A stretch of 64,000 bases of DNA from Acidobacteriaceae bacterium (GTDB taxonomy: Bacteria > Acidobacteriota > Terriglobia > Terriglobales > Acidobacteriaceae): assembly GCA_003165075.1 (NCBI GenBank), contig PLSM01000167.1, forward strand, positions 122,994-186,993, written 5' to 3'. Position numbers and translations under genes: made by a program. How positions within the stretch are numbered: the stretch's first letter is position 1; each line of letters begins with the position of its first letter. This document shows, one piece after another, positions 9,036 through 16,920 of the stretch. Below the pieces are notes generated by a model, which did not search any database, was not told the origin of the DNA, and saw only the letters and a list, made by a program, of their open reading frames with translations.

Positions 9036-9908
9036 TCAGTCGACGAAGTCCACTTGCGGAGCGATGGGGATGATGCCGCGCTCGTGGCCCAGTTGCAAGA
9101 GTTTGAGGATGGCCTGGCGGCCGTCCTCACCGTAGTCCAGGGTGCGGTTGTTCACGTACATGCTGACAAACCGGCTGGCCAGCGAGGTGTCCAGATCGCG
9201 GGCAAACTGCATGGCGTACTCCAGTGCCTGCTCTCGGTGATCGAGGGCGTATTGGATGCTGTCGCGCAGGGCTTTGGAGATGATCTTGTGAGATTCAGCG
9301 CCGAGGGAGCGGCGGATGGCGTTGCCGCCGAGGGGCAGCACCAGGCCGGTGGTTTCGCGCCACCAGATGCCCAGGTCCAGCACCCGATAGAGCCCGCTGG
9401 TGGAGTAAGTGAGCTGGCCTTCGTGGATGATGAGGCCGGCGTCGTACTTGCCAGCCAGAACGGCCGGGATGATCTGGTCGAAGGGCACGGTCTCGGTCTC
9501 GATCTCCGGATTGAAGATCTTGAGGGTCAGATACGCGGTGGTCAGGGTGCCCGGTACGGCGACGCGGATGCGGCTCAGATCCTGATGGGTGAGGGGACGG
9601 AGGGATACAACCATCGGCCCGTAGCCCTCGCCCACGCTGCCGCCGCAACCCATCAGCGTGTAGTTGTTCTGCAGATACGGATAGGCATGGAAACTGATGG
9701 CAGTGACGTCGAAAAAGGCCTCGTCCTGGGCGCGGCGGTTCAGGGTTTCGATGTCGGAAAGCGTGTGGGAGAACCGGTAACCGGGGACGCGTACCTTGTT
9801 GGTGGCCAGACCGTAAAACATGAAGGCATCGTCGGAGTCGGGACTGTGCGCTATGGAAATGTCGGTGATTGCCTGTGTGCTGGCCACTTCAGATTCGATA
9901 TTGGTCAC
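9036..9908 (-). CDS. mqnD: 1,4-dihydroxy-6-naphthoate synthase (MqnD-like)
   Basis: MqnD converts cyclic dehypoxanthinylfutalosine to 1,4-dihydroxy-6-naphthoate in the futalosine route to menaquinone. The 290 residues have the periplasmic-binding-protein fold of the MqnA/MqnD family, beginning with the family's HSPDSDDAFMFYGL segment. TLTTAYLTLK and DAGLIIHEGQ are also typical, and the IIHEGQ segment supports MqnD over MqnA. The start is GTG at 9908, preceded by an AAAGGA-type ribosome site. It follows bioY by 51 bp on the same strand. mqnE at 38.8 kb supports the pathway assignment. Confidence 0.85.
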   Translation of the reverse strand: MTNIESEVASTQAITDISIAHSPDSDDAFMFYGLATNKVRVPGYRFSHTLSDIETLNRRAQDEAFFDVTAISFHAYPYLQNNYTLMGCGGSVGEGYGPMVVSLRPLTHQDLSRIRVAVPGTLTTAYLTLKIFNPEIETETVPFDQIIPAVLAGKYDAGLIIHEGQLTYSTSGLYRVLDLGIWWRETTGLVLPLGGNAIRRSLGAESHKIISKALRDSIQYALDHREQALEYAMQFARDLDTSLASRFVSMYVNNRTLDYGEDGRQAILKLLQLGHERGIIPIAPQVDFVD

Positions 9909-9959
9909 TGGTACAAACGTCCTTTCGACAAAGAGACTGCAATTCCATTTTTGATGCGG

Positions 9960-10553
9960 TTACGGGGTACGGCGACGCAGGCGATCCCAGGTGGCGGCGA
10001 GTGCAGCAGCACCGGCAACCTTGAGCGCGTCGCCGGGCAGGAAGGGGAGCACGGCGAGCGTGCACACGGTTCGCAGCTGGGCATGAGTGAGTGCGGCCAG
10101 CCAAAGAGCGCCGGCGAGGAGAATGGCAAGATTGCCCAGCGCGGCGCTGGCCAGGGCCCAGCTGAATCCGCGGCTACTGCGCCGCCAGAGGAACGAGATG
10201 AGAGCCGCGGCGGCGGGGTAGGCCATCAGGTAGCCGCCGGTGGGGCCCAGCAGATGGGCCAGGCCTGCGGTAGTGGTGAGGCCGGGCGCAAAGACGGGCA
10301 GGCCCAGTGCGCCTTCGGCCAGGTAGGCGCCGAGCGTGGCCGCGGCCAGGCGCGGGGAGAGCAAGAGTCCCAGGAGCAGCACCGCAAAGGGCTGCAGGGT
10401 CAGAGGCACGGGGGTGAACCAAAGCGGCAGAGCCATACGGGCGCAGATGGCCACCAACGCGGAGCCCGCAAGCACAACTCCAGCGGGGCGCAGCCAAGAG
10501 ACTGCGCGGAGAGCGGCCCATGGGGCCAAGGATGAAGATATCTCCTGGTTCAC
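9960..10553 (-). CDS. bioY: biotin transporter substrate-binding subunit BioY
   Basis: BioY is the membrane S-component that captures biotin, either alone or with an ECF energising module. I place the start at GTG 10553, six bases after a GGGGAA ribosome site, giving 197 residues, the usual family size; an open frame extends further upstream but reads like non-coding sequence. The hydrophobic helices carry the BioY signature segments PVPLTLQPFAVLLLG, GAYLAEGALGLPVFA and GPTGGYLMAYP. No bioM/bioN ATPase or permease gene is adjacent, so it is either solitary or shares a module encoded elsewhere. Confidence 0.9.
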   Translation of the reverse strand: MNQEISSSLAPWAALRAVSWLRPAGVVLAGSALVAICARMALPLWFTPVPLTLQPFAVLLLGLLLSPRLAAATLGAYLAEGALGLPVFAPGLTTTAGLAHLLGPTGGYLMAYPAAAALISFLWRRSSRGFSWALASAALGNLAILLAGALWLAALTHAQLRTVCTLAVLPFLPGDALKVAGAAALAATWDRLRRRTP

Positions 10554-10575
10554 GTTGCGTTCCCCGACGTGCTGG

Positions 10576-10737
10576 TTACAGGTCAATTTCCTTGCTTCTT
10601 TCGAGGACTGGACCGGCCTCGGCTGGCGGTTGCCGGCGGCGCCTGGCGCGATGGAGCCAGATATGGCGTGCCACTCCCGCTGCCGCGAGAAGCAGCCCCC
10701 CAAGCGAGACGAGAAGGGCAATGAGTAGCCAGCGCAT
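10576..10737 (-). CDS. small single-pass membrane protein (53 aa)
   Basis: A short frame from ATG 10737 to TAA 10576 encodes 53 residues: a hydrophobic N-terminus (MRWLLIALLVSLGGLLLAAAG, in effect one membrane helix) followed by a run of five basic residues and a polar tail. It fills the gap between cutA and bioY on the same strand, ending 22 bp before the bioY start, which suggests co-transcription. There is no strong ribosome site before the ATG and I recognise no family. The positive-inside topology (basic stop-transfer after the helix) is what makes it look real. Confidence 0.5.
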   Translation of the reverse strand: MRWLLIALLVSLGGLLLAAAGVARHIWLHRARRRRQPPAEAGPVLERSKEIDL

Positions 10738-10810
10738 CACAGCAAACTAGGTAAGAATATCAGACGGGCTCGGACCTGGCCCTGGATGCAGAAAGAAGTC
10801 CGGCTCCCGT

Positions 10811-11146
10811 CTAGGGTGTGCGAAGGCTCGAATGCAGCCATTGCAGGTAGGCGGCGTTTGCCGACTCCACGGATAGCACCAGGAACTCCGGGGTTTGGTA
10901 GTGGTGGAGGTCGAGGAGCCGGATTTCAAGAGCCGCAATCTGCTCGGAGCCGGTTTTCAGCAGCAGCAGGGCCTCTGGAGTGGACTCCATCTTGTCTTGC
11001 CAGTGGTAGATGCTCTGGACCGAGGGGAACACGGTGGCGCAGGCGACCAGTCTCTCTTCAACGAGGATGTTTCCGATGCGGCTGGCTTCCTCGATATTGT
11101 TGATGGTGGTAAGGACAATGCGGGCCGCGGGGTATTTCTCGGGCAT
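10811..11146 (-). CDS. cutA: divalent-cation tolerance protein CutA
   Basis: CutA1 is a small trimeric protein linked to copper and other divalent-cation tolerance, with a P-II-like fold. The chosen ATG at 11146 has an excellent AAGGAGGAG ribosome site; a longer frame from 11206 lacks one. The resulting 111 residues fit the family and show its hallmarks: IVLTTINNIEEASRIGNILVEERLVACA with an early part typical of CutA1, then SIYHWQDK and LHHYQTPEFL, where the latter includes residues at the trimer interface. It is the first gene of a likely cutA / small ORF / bioY / mqnD unit. Confidence 0.93.
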   Translation of the reverse strand: MPEKYPAARIVLTTINNIEEASRIGNILVEERLVACATVFPSVQSIYHWQDKMESTPEALLLLKTGSEQIAALEIRLLDLHHYQTPEFLVLSVESANAAYLQWLHSSLRTP

Positions 11147-11286
11147 ACGGCTCCTCCTTTGCCAGTGTACGAGGGCCTGTGAAAGGCGCAGCATGATTTT
11201 TTGCATTCCGAACCATGCTTGCCGAGTTGGGCCCGGTGAGTCAGTATGTACCTTGCGGCCGGGTACGCCGGTGCGGGAGGTGAACG

Positions 11287-12693
11287 ATGAGCGCAGTGAT
11301 CAAATTTGGCACTTCGGGATGGAGAGCCATTCTGGCCGACGAGTTTACTTTGGCCAATATCCGGCTGGCGGTGGCGGGTGTTGCTGCCTATGTGAAGACG
11401 CAACCGGAGCCGCATCGCGTGCTGGTAGGCCGCGATCCACGCTTTCTGGGGGAGAGTTTTGTTGCTGAAGCAGCGCGTGTACTGGCCGGCGCCGGAGTCA
11501 CTCCCATCGTGATTCCCGAAGCAGCACCTACGCCAGCCATTGCCTATGCTGTTCATACGTTGAAAACTTCAGGGGCTATCAATTTCACCGCGTCGCACAA
11601 TCCGCCAGAGTACAACGGGATCAAGTTTTCTACCCACGACGGCGCACCTGCGCTGCCGGAGGTGACCAAACAGATTGAAGCTGCAATTGGAGGACTTGGA
11701 GACGGCGGCAGCATTCCCCAGGCAAACGCACCGGCGGGCGGGTTTGAGACCACGGACGTGAAGCCGGCGTTTCTGAAGCGCCTGGCCGAGTTGGTGGACC
11801 TGAAGGCGATCGCCAAGTCGGGAATCAAAGTGGTCTACGATCCGTTCTGGGGCGCGGGCCGCGGGTATAGTACCGATCTGCTGCGGGAAGCCGGGGTCAG
11901 TGTCGAATCGGTGCATGACTACCGCGACGTCCTGTTCGGCGGCCATGCGCCGGAGCCGGACGACCATCTGCTGGGCGACGCCAAGGCGAAGATGAAGGAG
12001 ATTGGCGCGCAGATCGGCATTGCCACAGACGGCGACGCCGACCGTTTCGGCATAGTGGACGAGGACGGGACGTTTATCCAACCGAATTACATTATTGCCC
12101 TGCTCTTCGACTACCTGGTGGAGACGCGTGGCTGGAAGAATGGGGTGGCCAAGAGTGTGGCGACGACCAACCTGGTCAATGCATTGGCGGAACATCACAA
12201 AGTACCTCTTTACGAGACGCCGGTGGGCTTCAAGTACATTGGCGAGCTGATTATCGCCGACAAGATTGCCATCGGCGGCGAGGAGTCGGCAGGGCTGACG
12301 ATTCGAGGCCACGTTCCTGAGAAGGATGGGGTGATTGCCGGGCTGCTGGTAGCGGAGATGGTGGCTACGCGCGGCAAGAGCCTGGGTGTGCAATTACGGG
12401 AGTTGTTTGCCAAGGTTGGTTCCTTCTATCCTGTTCGCGAGAACTTCCGCTTGACCCAGGAGCGCAAGACCGCATTCACTGAGAAATTGAAGACCGATCC
12501 CACCGAACTGAGCGGCCGCAAGGTGACGGGTGTGGTGCGCACCGACGGGCTCAAGCTGATTCTGGAAGATGGCTCGTGGGTTTGCTACCGCCTCTCGGGG
12601 ACCGAGCCGGTGGTGCGGGCGTATACGGAAGCACGCAACGAGCAGGACATGGAAGCACTGAGCGCGGCGGCTAAAAAGTTTGTTCTGTCGTAA
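11287..12693 (+). CDS. phosphoglucomutase/phosphomannomutase family protein
   Basis: An alpha-D-phosphohexomutase of 468 residues that interconverts hexose 1- and 6-phosphates for glycan and cell-wall precursor synthesis. Domain 1 begins FGTSGWRA and carries the phosphoserine loop TASHNP with Ser103. Domain 2 has the magnesium loop DGDADRFG, and the sugar-specificity loop GGEESAG is present in domain 3. The C-terminal phosphate-binding loop is RLSGTEP. The GEESAG loop and overall length fit the PgcA/phosphoglucomutase-like branch, but the exact sugar is not fixed by sequence. The next gene starts 17 bp downstream on the same strand. Confidence 0.92.
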   Translation: MSAVIKFGTSGWRAILADEFTLANIRLAVAGVAAYVKTQPEPHRVLVGRDPRFLGESFVAEAARVLAGAGVTPIVIPEAAPTPAIAYAVHTLKTSGAINFTASHNPPEYNGIKFSTHDGAPALPEVTKQIEAAIGGLGDGGSIPQANAPAGGFETTDVKPAFLKRLAELVDLKAIAKSGIKVVYDPFWGAGRGYSTDLLREAGVSVESVHDYRDVLFGGHAPEPDDHLLGDAKAKMKEIGAQIGIATDGDADRFGIVDEDGTFIQPNYIIALLFDYLVETRGWKNGVAKSVATTNLVNALAEHHKVPLYETPVGFKYIGELIIADKIAIGGEESAGLTIRGHVPEKDGVIAGLLVAEMVATRGKSLGVQLRELFAKVGSFYPVRENFRLTQERKTAFTEKLKTDPTELSGRKVTGVVRTDGLKLILEDGSWVCYRLSGTEPVVRAYTEARNEQDMEALSAAAKKFVLS

Positions 12694-12709
12694 CGCCGAT
12701 CGAGGTTAA

Positions 12710-13114
12710 ATGCAGGACGAGAAGGATCAAACCGGGATGGGTGTTGCACAGGCGCAGCCAGTCGCACTGCGCAAGCGGATGCTGGAGTGGGCGCAACGCG
12801 CGTGGCGACCCGCGGGCACTCTGGTGGCTGTGTCCCTGGCGCTGCTTTTCGGATGGAGCGTGGTCAACGGCAAGCACGGGCTTTCGGCCTGGCACCAACA
12901 ACACACCCAGGACCAGCAGCTACGCCAGGAAATCGAGGAACTGCAGCAAGAAAACGCCCACTTGCGCGATCACATCGAGCGGCTCAAGTCAGACCCCGAC
13001 GCCATTGAGCATGAGGCGCGCGAGAAGCTGCACTATGCCCGGCCCGGTGAGGTAATCTACACGCTGCCCGAACCCCCGCCGCAGGCTGCGCAACCGGCCA
13101 ACGGCGGCAAATAA
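12710..13114 (+). CDS. septum formation initiator (FtsB/DivIC-like)
   Basis: A 134-residue bitopic membrane protein: a cytoplasmic N-terminus of about 35 residues, one membrane helix at about 36-54, then a coiled coil at about 62-95 (leucine and glutamine heptads, ELQQENAHLRDHIERLK) and the family's EHEAREKLHYARPGE segment. FtsB/DivIC proteins bridge FtsL and FtsQ in the division septum. The protein ends in a Pro-rich tail. It lies 16 bp after the phosphohexomutase, so it is probably co-transcribed, and is convergent with the ROK kinase gene. Confidence 0.85.
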   Translation: MQDEKDQTGMGVAQAQPVALRKRMLEWAQRAWRPAGTLVAVSLALLFGWSVVNGKHGLSAWHQQHTQDQQLRQEIEELQQENAHLRDHIERLKSDPDAIEHEAREKLHYARPGEVIYTLPEPPPQAAQPANGGK

Positions 13115-13175
13115 GCCGGCAATCTCTCCCTGTTCAAGACCAAGGCGCACCCTGCGTGCAGACGAGCGTTCTGGT

Positions 13176-14075
13176 TCAGACCGCGTTGCCGGTATCGCTA
13201 AACCACGCCACTCCGCCGCCGGCGAGCGGGGCTTTATCGTCGAGTTCCGCGATGCGCAACTGGATGTGCAACCCCTTCAACTCGTGTTCGGCCTGAGGCA
13301 GGAACAGGTGCGCGGAGCGCGAGATGCCGCCACCCAGCACCACCACATCGGGGGCGAAGGTGGTAAACAGGTCGCGGAGGGCCACGCCGAGAACGCGCCC
13401 GAAGTCCGCAAAGACCTCTTTGGCCGCGTCGTCGCCGGCTGCACCCGCCGCGATCGTCGCCACATCACGCTCGTGGCCGGTGCGTTCCAGGTAGTCCTTC
13501 TGAATGGCCCTAGTGGAAATCAAATCCTCGACGATTCCGCCCTGGTAGGGCACGTTCCATATCTCTCCGCCGGGCGGAACGCCGGGACCTGCTGTGACCA
13601 CATGGCCGTACACGGCAAAGCCTGAACCGACGCCGGTTCCCAGAGTGATGGCGACAACGCGCGGAATGCCACGGGCCGCTCCGGCCCCGACCTCGCCCAA
13701 CAGGTAAGCGGCGGCATCGTTGAGGAATCGTACCTGATCCGGTTGCCAACCGAAGCGCCCGGCCAGCGCCGCGCGCAGGTCCACGCCATACAAATAGGGC
13801 ATCTTGTGCTTCATCCAACTGACCCCGGCGGAGTAGTCGAAGGGACCGGGCATGGCCAATTCGGCACCGAGCACACCGGCCACGCCAGAGGCGGCCTGGG
13901 TTCCGGCAGAGTGGAGAACATCGACGAAGGCATCGCTGGACTCGCGCTCCGGGTGGCGCGCAGTGATCACTGGGCCAAGCCGGTAATCGCCGGAGTAGCA
14001 AACAGCCGCGGATACATGGCTGCCGCCGACGTCATAGACAAGAACACACTTTTGCGGGTCGGATGTCACACACAC
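13176..14075 (-). CDS. ROK-family sugar kinase (glucokinase-like)
   Basis: Transfers phosphate from ATP to a hexose, most likely glucose, in the cytoplasm. The roughly 300 residues show the ATP-binding DVGGSHVSAA at the N-terminus, LNDAAAYLLGE with the catalytic Asp, ITLGTGVGSGF, and a C-terminal VVVLGGGIS motif. The zinc-binding CxCGxxGCxE segment found in most ROK proteins is missing, and the GHxx position before it reads EIWNVPYQGG. The frame can start at GTG 14075 or at GTG 14069; the latter sits at better spacing from a GTGAGG ribosome site. The porin gene lies about 100 bp upstream on the same strand. Confidence 0.85.
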   Translation of the reverse strand: MCVTSDPQKCVLVYDVGGSHVSAAVCYSGDYRLGPVITARHPERESSDAFVDVLHSAGTQAASGVAGVLGAELAMPGPFDYSAGVSWMKHKMPYLYGVDLRAALAGRFGWQPDQVRFLNDAAAYLLGEVGAGAARGIPRVVAITLGTGVGSGFAVYGHVVTAGPGVPPGGEIWNVPYQGGIVEDLISTRAIQKDYLERTGHERDVATIAAGAAGDDAAKEVFADFGRVLGVALRDLFTTFAPDVVVLGGGISRSAHLFLPQAEHELKGLHIQLRIAELDDKAPLAGGGVAWFSDTGNAV

Positions 14076-14175
14076 CTCACTTGGATTGACCCGTCCATTC
14101 TAATCAAAGCGCCTGCGTGTTGTTCTGAGGGGCCGGGGTCGATCGCTGAAAGCCAACCAGTGTTTGGAAAGTGGC

Positions 14176-15726
14176 TCAGAAATCCACATGTGCGCGAACG
14201 GAGCCAACCCATGCCGGGCCGCGGTCGCGGTTGTAGCCGGGGTTATCGATATGTTGCACGTCGAGCGCATAGAACAAGCCGCGCCATGCGTGCCAGTTGT
14301 AGTAGCTCTCCACAATGTTTTCGCGGCCGTAGTTCAGGTTGCCGTCCCCCAACAGGAAGCCTAGGCCGCCGAGGCGCAGGTAATTCTGATGGTCGCGTTT
14401 GATGGCGTTGGATACAAAGGCCAGACCTATCTTATCCACCGGGCGATGCCAACGAGTTCCGGCGTAGTCGGCACCGGACAGGACTGTTTGTTCCACCTCG
14501 GTGTAAGCGAACGATTCGTGCTGGCCCTCGTTCCAACCGAAGCGGGCAAAGACACGGAGGTTAGGAGACAATTCCTGTTCAGTGTTGTAGCCAACACCGT
14601 ACTTGAGGGAGCTGAAGTGCTCGTGAAGGGTGATGGTGGGCACAGTGACGCCATATTTGGAAGTGTCGGATCCGTTTAGAAAGTCTTCGACCGCCTCGCG
14701 ATAGGTGCCCATGTGGGCGCGGTTGGCATAAAACAGCACTCGGGTTACACCCTTGCGATCGCGGATAAAACTGTGGCGGAGTTCAAACTCAGCGTTTTGG
14801 CCATGAGCGCGGCTGAAGGCCCAGTCCAAGTCGATGCCGTTGGCCACGATGGGCATGGCGAAGAGGCCGTAGCGGATGCTCCAGAGGCGGTCGTCGTACT
14901 CAGCCATGCCACCCACGGTGTAGCCGCGGGTGTCTGCTGCATAGTCCCATGCGCCGTTGTTGTCCACTGTCCAATTCATGAATTGCAGGTGCGTGTCGGA
15001 ACCAATGGAGTTGACGTCGAAGAAGTCCGGAAGAGTCATTTTGCCGACTCGGAACTCGATACGCCGCAGCGGTACGCTGGGCGCCAGTGCAAAGGGACCC
15101 GGCTCCTGGCTGGTGGTCTTTTGCGTGAGCCCAATGACCTGGTGTATCTGGTAGCGCGCGAGATAGGGGGTCGAGCCCAGATTGGGATTGCGCACCACAT
15201 CCAGGTCTGTGATGCCGCCCAGTCCCAGTGCTTCGCTCAGGCCGCGCCCACCGGCGCTTTCCACGTCGAGGATCAGGTCGTTACTGTAACGGATGGAGTG
15301 AATGAGCCGGGCAGCAGTAAAGACCGTGCCCAACAGGGAAGTCTTGTACTCCGCCGAATTGCGAAAGCTGTTTGTGCCACCGTAGAGGGCATGAAAGGGC
15401 AGGCGCCCCTGGAAGATGATATTGGCCTGTCCGGAGAGCCAGTAGCGGCTGTTTTCAGGGTGGGGAGCCATGGCGACGATGGGGGCGTCCTGGGGTTCGC
15501 GGCCCACAGGGCTGGTGTCGCCGGGCTTGATTCCGATACCGTCCTGTTGCAGCGGAAGCAAGGGGATTCCTGGGGCAGGCAGGACAAACTGCGGCGTGGA
15601 TGAGAGTTGAGGTTCGGGAGCGGAGGGAAGCGGAGGGGACACCTGCGCGGCTGCGGCCGCCGAGACGCAGGCCAGGATGGCGAGGGCAGGTACGAAGCGC
15701 AGCGGATTGGGGAGGCGGTCGGGCAT
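14176..15726 (-). CDS. outer-membrane carbohydrate-selective porin (OprB-like)
   Basis: A 516-residue protein with a signal peptide (MPDRLPNPLRF.., hydrophobic core, AAAAAQ cleavage) followed by a long beta-barrel with repeated alternating aromatic strands, ending in VRAHVDF with the C-terminal Phe that BAM recognises. The pattern (YWLSGQANIIFQGR, AEYDDRLWSIRYG) fits the OprB/carbohydrate-selective porin family. The ATG at 15726 is chosen because the signal peptide begins there; the longer frame to 15792 would read through the palindromic operator. It is divergent from an RcnR/FrmR-type repressor gene and probably under its control, which suggests a metal or small-molecule link. Confidence 0.82.
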   Translation of the reverse strand: MPDRLPNPLRFVPALAILACVSAAAAAQVSPPLPSAPEPQLSSTPQFVLPAPGIPLLPLQQDGIGIKPGDTSPVGREPQDAPIVAMAPHPENSRYWLSGQANIIFQGRLPFHALYGGTNSFRNSAEYKTSLLGTVFTAARLIHSIRYSNDLILDVESAGGRGLSEALGLGGITDLDVVRNPNLGSTPYLARYQIHQVIGLTQKTTSQEPGPFALAPSVPLRRIEFRVGKMTLPDFFDVNSIGSDTHLQFMNWTVDNNGAWDYAADTRGYTVGGMAEYDDRLWSIRYGLFAMPIVANGIDLDWAFSRAHGQNAEFELRHSFIRDRKGVTRVLFYANRAHMGTYREAVEDFLNGSDTSKYGVTVPTITLHEHFSSLKYGVGYNTEQELSPNLRVFARFGWNEGQHESFAYTEVEQTVLSGADYAGTRWHRPVDKIGLAFVSNAIKRDHQNYLRLGGLGFLLGDGNLNYGRENIVESYYNWHAWRGLFYALDVQHIDNPGYNRDRGPAWVGSVRAHVDF

Positions 15727-15746
15727 AGAATACAGGGAGTGGCATT

Positions 15747-15765
15747 TATACCCCCACTGGGTATA
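15747..15765. promoter_or_regulatory. palindromic operator for the adjacent RcnR/FrmR-type repressor (predicted)
   Basis: A perfect 7-5-7 inverted repeat, TATACCC-CCACT-GGGTATA, lies between the divergent porin and repressor genes. G/C tracts flanked by AT-rich inverted ends are the known operator style of RcnR, FrmR and CsoR. A weaker second dyad, ATACC-7 bases-GGTAT, follows at 15770-15786. A -10-like TATACT (15764-15769) for the repressor and TATAGT on the other strand (15772-15767) for the porin overlap the site, so one bound repressor could shut both promoters. The protein-DNA match is inferred. Confidence 0.7.
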
Positions 15766-15808
15766 TACTATACCGAGGATGGGTATTGTCAAGCAGAGGA
15801 GGCCCGTG

Positions 15809-16081
15809 ATGTCGCATCAGGATCGGGAAAAGGTCAAATTGCTGCAACGATTGAGGAAGTTGCGCGGCCAGTTGGACGCGGTGGAGCGCTCGCTGGCGGC
15901 CGATGAGGAATGCGGCGGGCAATTGATGCTGCTGGCCGCGGTGCGCGGGGGCGTCAACAGCCTGATGGGCGAGGTGCTCGAAACTCATATCCGATTCCAC
16001 CTCGTGGACGGCGTGAAAGAACAGATTGCCCCAGAGCTGGCCGAGGACTTGATCGACCTGGTGCGCGCCTATCTGAAGTGA
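15809..16081 (+). CDS. RcnR/FrmR/CsoR-family metal- or formaldehyde-sensing repressor
   Basis: A 90-residue all-helical repressor of the CsoR/RcnR/FrmR family, starting at ATG 15809 after a strong AGAGGAGG ribosome site. Family landmarks are RLRKLRGQLDAVERSL, AAVRGGVNSLM and a C-terminal LIDLVRAYLK. The ligand positions read His3, Cys35, His60 and His64, which is the nickel/cobalt set of RcnR; FrmR shares Cys35 and His60 but lacks His3 and has Glu at 64. On that basis a Ni/Co sensor is the best guess, although overall similarity to FrmR (ALERSL-like helix 1) leaves formaldehyde sensing possible. It likely represses itself and the divergent porin. Confidence 0.9.
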   Translation: MSHQDREKVKLLQRLRKLRGQLDAVERSLAADEECGGQLMLLAAVRGGVNSLMGEVLETHIRFHLVDGVKEQIAPELAEDLIDLVRAYLK

Positions 16082-16252
16082 AGACCTGCGGAATAAGCAA
16101 AGATTGTACCCGAAACCGCGCACCTGCCAGGAGAAACACTCTGGATCTATCGTAGAGGGTGGCCGGGGCGAGGATTGTTAAGGTTCGGTTGATTTGGGGC
16201 GAGTTGCGAGCCGGCAGGTCCGCGAGTCATTGAAAAGGGAGGATCCAGGACG

Positions 16253-16801
16253 GTGAAAGAGATTCCACTGGCGAAGGTTTTCCACCTGATCGAGCCCGGA
16301 CCGGTGGTGCTGCTGACGACCGCGCGCAAGGGGCACGCCAACATGATGACGATGAGTTGGCACATGATGATGGAGTTCGTGCCGCCGCTGATTGCGTGCG
16401 TAGTGAGCCCCGCGAACTACAGCTATAAGGCGCTGCGCACGACCAAGGAATGCGTGATTGCCATTCCGGGGATCGACCTGGCCTCGAAGGTCGTGGATAT
16501 CGGCAACTGCTCAGGCCCGGATGTGAACAAGTTCGAAGTCTTCGGCTTGACGGCTGTGCGCGCGAAGAAGGTCGCTGCTCCCTTGGTCGCCGAGTGCATC
16601 GCCAATCTTGAATGCAAGGTGGTTGACACGCGAATGGCGAACAAGTACGCGTTGTTCGTTCTGGAAGTTGTGAAAGCGTGGACCGATCCGAAGCGCAAGG
16701 AACGCAGGACCTTTCACGCCAATGGGGACGGCACCTTTGTGGTGGACGGCAGGACTCTTGACCTGAAGAAGAAGATGGTGAAGTGGGCGGAGTTTTTATA
16801 A
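16253..16801 (+). CDS. flavin reductase-like FMN-binding protein
   Basis: A 182-residue protein starting at GTG 16253 after a GGGAGGA ribosome site. It has the split-barrel FMN-binding fold of the flavin reductase family: PVVLLTTARKGHANMMTMSW at the flavin-binding start, then SYKALRTTKECVIAIP and the VFGLTAVRAKKVAAPLVAEC segment. Members reduce flavins or act as small flavoproteins; the electron donor and acceptor are unknown. It stands alone, 170 bp after the repressor gene on the same strand. Confidence 0.85.
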   Translation: MKEIPLAKVFHLIEPGPVVLLTTARKGHANMMTMSWHMMMEFVPPLIACVVSPANYSYKALRTTKECVIAIPGIDLASKVVDIGNCSGPDVNKFEVFGLTAVRAKKVAAPLVAECIANLECKVVDTRMANKYALFVLEVVKAWTDPKRKERRTFHANGDGTFVVDGRTLDLKKKMVKWAEFL

Positions 16802-16920
16802 CTTAGAGATAGGTTCGAGTTATCCGATTATGGATGCTTCATTCTTTGAAATCACACGAAGGATGGGGTATGTACGGAACGTTTGGCTGCTCAACGGAAA
16901 AAACAATGCTGTGGTCTAGA

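Noticed and set aside
8955..10535. A 526-codon plus-strand frame over mqnD and bioY
   Set aside because: It overlaps two recognised genes on the other strand and has low-complexity Gln/Gly/Glu composition without a domain.
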